Shown here in pieces: positions 6,848-7,893 of a DNA stretch of 7,893 nucleotides; the first letter of the stretch is position 1; each line of letters opens with the position of its first letter. A model generated the notes under the pieces. That model was not told the DNA's origin and did no database searches. It saw nothing but the letters and a program-made list of their open reading frames with translations. A program made the translations under genes and the position numbers. Source of the stretch: an uncultured Ruminococcus sp. GTDB taxonomy: Bacteria > Bacillota > Clostridia > Oscillospirales > Ruminococcaceae. Location: assembly GCA_902783235.1 (NCBI GenBank), contig CACZQG010000261.1:1-7893 (forward strand), written 5' to 3'.

Positions 6848-6873
6848 CCTCACGCCGTGATCAAGGCGTGAGG
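6848..6873. repeat. GC-rich perfect hairpin
   Basis: CCTCACGCC (6848-6856) and GGCGTGAGG (6865-6873) form a perfect 9-bp stem around GTGATCAA, in a very AT-rich setting. Read on the minus strand, TCTTTCTCTTT follows the stem, so it would work as a terminator for leftward transcription. On the plus strand a second small stem, GTGTC (6876-6880) with GACAC (6890-6894), follows it. Hairpins like this also occur at the ends of IS200/IS605-type elements, but no transposase gene is present. Confidence 0.6.
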
Positions 6874-6875
6874 CG

Positions 6876-6904
6876 GTGTCAAAAAGCAGGACACGGTTTA
6901 TAAT
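6876..6904 (+). promoter_or_regulatory. Possible promoter facing the 6964 terminator
   Basis: A perfect -10 TATAAT (6899-6904) lies 17 bp after GTGTCA (6876-6881), which matches the -35 consensus at four of six bases. Transcription would start near 6911 and meet the strong hairpin at 6964-7002, giving an RNA of about 90 nt with no clear reading frame. AT-rich DNA yields such boxes by chance, so this is tentative. Confidence 0.3.
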
Positions 6905-6963
6905 TTAATTGCTTATTTCTATATTTAGATATTCTCCTATTTTTTACTTATTTACTATCCTTT

Positions 6964-7002
6964 AAAGGGCGTTCCTGAAATTCCGGAACGCCCTTTTCCT
7001 TT
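6964..7002 (+). terminator. Strong hairpin terminator between convergent genes
   Basis: A perfect 12-bp stem pairs AAAGGGCGTTCC (6964-6975) with GGAACGCCCTTT (6985-6996), with a 9-nt loop. TTTTCCTTT follows on the plus strand, a clear intrinsic terminator for rightward transcription from prmA. Leftward, the stem is followed by only a short T-run and then AAAGG, so it may also stop phosphatase transcripts but less well. Confidence 0.85.
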
Positions 7003-7045
7003 AACTGCCTGATAGCTTTGCACACCATATGCACTCTGAAGAAAT

Positions 7046-7064
7046 ATCAGACGGTCAATCTGAT
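7046..7064 (-). terminator. Weak dyad after the phosphatase gene
   Basis: ATCAGA (7046-7051) and TCTGAT (7059-7064) form a perfect 6-bp stem around a 7-nt loop, 17 nt past the stop of the leftward gene. On the minus strand ATTTCTTC follows. It could be a weak terminator, with the hairpin at 6964 as back-up. Confidence 0.35.
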
Positions 7065-7080
7065 CTTTTGCAGTATTGGC

Positions 7081-7722
7081 TTAAATAATCATATCAATTA
7101 TATCTGAGGGCTTTTCCGCAATAAGATCAGCTCCGGCTGCCTCAAGCTCTTCACGGGTACGGAACCCCCAGAGACACCCTATAGTCTTAATACCGGCGTT
7201 CTTACCTGTTTGTATGTCTATCTTTGTATCGCCTATCATATAGCAGTCCTTCTTGTCAGCGTGAAGCTTTTCCATTATTACAGATATAATAGCAGGGTCG
7301 GGCTTCACCGGTCTGCCCTCAGACTTGCCCTGAACTATTTTGAAATACTCATTGCCAAAATAATGAGATATAACATCCGTGGTGAAATAATCAGTTTTGT
7401 TAGATGCCACAGCAAGGGTCACTCCCCTGCTTCTCAGCCCTTCCAGCAGCTCAGGAATACCATCATAGACCTTTGTTTTTACGGTATAATGAGAGCCATA
7501 ATAGCTGTTATAAAGCTCAACTGCCTTATCATACAAATGCTGCTTATCATGGGGCAATGCTCTCTCAATGAGCATTTTCAGTCCATCCCCTACCATATAG
7601 TTGAATTCTGACAGCTCATACCGTGGAAGCCCCAGCTCACTCATGGTATAGTTTGTCGCCTCGGCAATATCCGCCAGGGAATTTACAAGGGTACCATCAA
7701 GATCAAATATAGCAAATTTCAT
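7081..7722 (-). CDS. HAD-superfamily phosphatase, phosphoglycolate phosphatase-like
   Basis: A 213-residue cytoplasmic HAD hydrolase of subfamily I, most like phosphoglycolate phosphatase (Gph) or pyrophosphatase PpaX, which dephosphorylate small metabolites. All four motifs are intact: DLDGT with nucleophile Asp7 and acid/base Asp9; Ser107-Asn108 in VASNK; Lys140 in KPDP; and GDTKIDI with Asp165 and Asp169 for magnesium. The helical cap lies at about 15-85, with MVGDGLKMLIERAL as its conserved stretch, and the WGFRTREELEAAGAD tail is typical of the group. The ribosome site AAGGAGAAGG ends 3-7 nt before the ATG, which fixes the start. It stands alone, convergent with prmA and divergent from whatever begins at the right edge. 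Substrate choice cannot be read from sequence, so I give no gene symbol. Confidence 0.92.
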   Translation of the reverse strand: MKFAIFDLDGTLVNSLADIAEATNYTMSELGLPRYELSEFNYMVGDGLKMLIERALPHDKQHLYDKAVELYNSYYGSHYTVKTKVYDGIPELLEGLRSRGVTLAVASNKTDYFTTDVISHYFGNEYFKIVQGKSEGRPVKPDPAIISVIMEKLHADKKDCYMIGDTKIDIQTGKNAGIKTIGCLWGFRTREELEAAGADLIAEKPSDIIDMII

Positions 7723-7786
7723 TTTCCTTCTCCTTTTTCTTCATGCTGTTAAACTCTGATATATAATTAAAAGAATTGAAAATTAT

Positions 7787-7816
7787 TTTTTTCGTATAGC
7801 TTTTCTTACTATTGAT
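7787..7816 (+). repeat. Dispersed intergenic repeat, copy 2
   Basis: This is the second copy of the repeat at 6738-6767, with core TATAGCTTTTCTTACTAT (7795-7812). It lies in the divergent region between the phosphatase start and the gene start at the right edge, so a role in transcription is possible here. I could not fit good -35 and -10 boxes to it on either strand. Confidence 0.55.
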
Positions 7817-7824
7817 GTCCCAAT

Positions 7825-7841
7825 TAAATCTTGAAGATTTA
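7825..7841. promoter_or_regulatory. Palindrome in the divergent promoter region
   Basis: TAAATCT and AGATTTA form a perfect 7-bp dyad around TGA. It lies 36 nt before the probable start of the right-edge gene and about 100 nt before the phosphatase start. The size and place suit a dimeric regulator's operator. No known family's consensus is evident to me, and the arms are AT-rich. Confidence 0.4.
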
Positions 7842-7876
7842 TGCGAAGAATAAATGCTGAAATTCAAGGAGGGAAG

Positions 7877-7893
7877 GTGCAGGAATACTGGCG
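7877..7893 (+). CDS. Start of an unidentified gene, cut by window edge
   Basis: A strong Shine-Dalgarno sequence, AAGGAGGG (7866-7873), is followed by GTG at 7877, which opens a frame reading M-Q-E-Y-W to the window end. The spacing from AAGGAGG is 4 nt, slightly short but workable. An ATG at 7854 in another frame has no ribosome site. Five residues are too few to identify the product. It would be divergent from the phosphatase gene. Confidence 0.4.

Noticed and set aside
6565..7080. rsmE gene downstream of prmA
   Set aside because: No frame in this stretch resembles RsmE; only a fragment of about 23 codons is open and it does not match that family as far as I can tell.
7210..7611. 133-codon plus-strand open frame opposite the phosphatase gene
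   Set aside because: The minus-strand frame has all four HAD motifs and a good ribosome site; this one has neither domain nor start signal.
6738..7816. Insertion sequence or composite transposon around the phosphatase
   Set aside because: The flanking repeats are direct, short and imperfect, there is no transposase gene or target-site duplication, and the enclosed gene is an ordinary metabolic enzyme.

Overview
The window looks like chromosomal DNA from a Gram-positive anaerobe of the Clostridia, most likely Ruminococcus or a close relative (Oscillospiraceae). The main evidence is a C-terminal type I dockerin domain, the address tag of cellulosome-type complexes, on a secreted protein. Consensus sigma-A promoter and Shine-Dalgarno signals, tightly packed overlapping genes and moderate-to-low GC agree with this. 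The genus is an inference, not a database match.

Layout. (1) Positions 1-3526, plus strand: an operon-like run of three genes. They are the 3' part of a PIG-L/LmbE-type deacetylase, a large YfhO-family membrane protein and a one-cysteine Bcp/PrxQ peroxiredoxin. The genes overlap by 4 and 8 nt, and a hairpin terminator follows. (2) Positions 3527-3817: an AT-rich regulatory interval with the terminator, several inverted repeats and a near-perfect extended -10 sigma-A promoter. (3) Positions 3818-6564, plus strand: a secreted C39-like cysteine peptidase with three SH3b domains, two Thr/Ala/Lys linkers and a dockerin, followed after 2 nt by prmA, the ribosomal protein L11 methyltransferase. (4) Positions 6565-7080: a 516-nt convergent intergenic region. 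It holds a possible coding remnant, a copy of a dispersed repeat, a GC-rich hairpin, a possible small transcription unit and a strong terminator. (5) Positions 7081-7722, minus strand: a phosphoglycolate-phosphatase-like HAD hydrolase. (6) Positions 7723-7893: a divergent intergenic region with the second copy of the dispersed repeat, a palindrome and a probable gene start cut by the window edge.

How the genes may work together. The PIG-L and YfhO proteins are both of types that handle sugar or lipid-linked glycan substrates, so the first operon may modify a cell-envelope glycan; this is inference from family knowledge. The peptidase seems built to act outside the cell: a signal peptide exports it, SH3b domains may hold it to peptidoglycan and the dockerin may hold it to a cohesin scaffold. 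prmA and the HAD phosphatase are housekeeping genes. I found no convincing evidence of a wholly new system. The most distinctive items are the multi-SH3b dockerin peptidase, its apparent co-transcription with prmA, and the repeats and hairpins on either side of the phosphatase gene.
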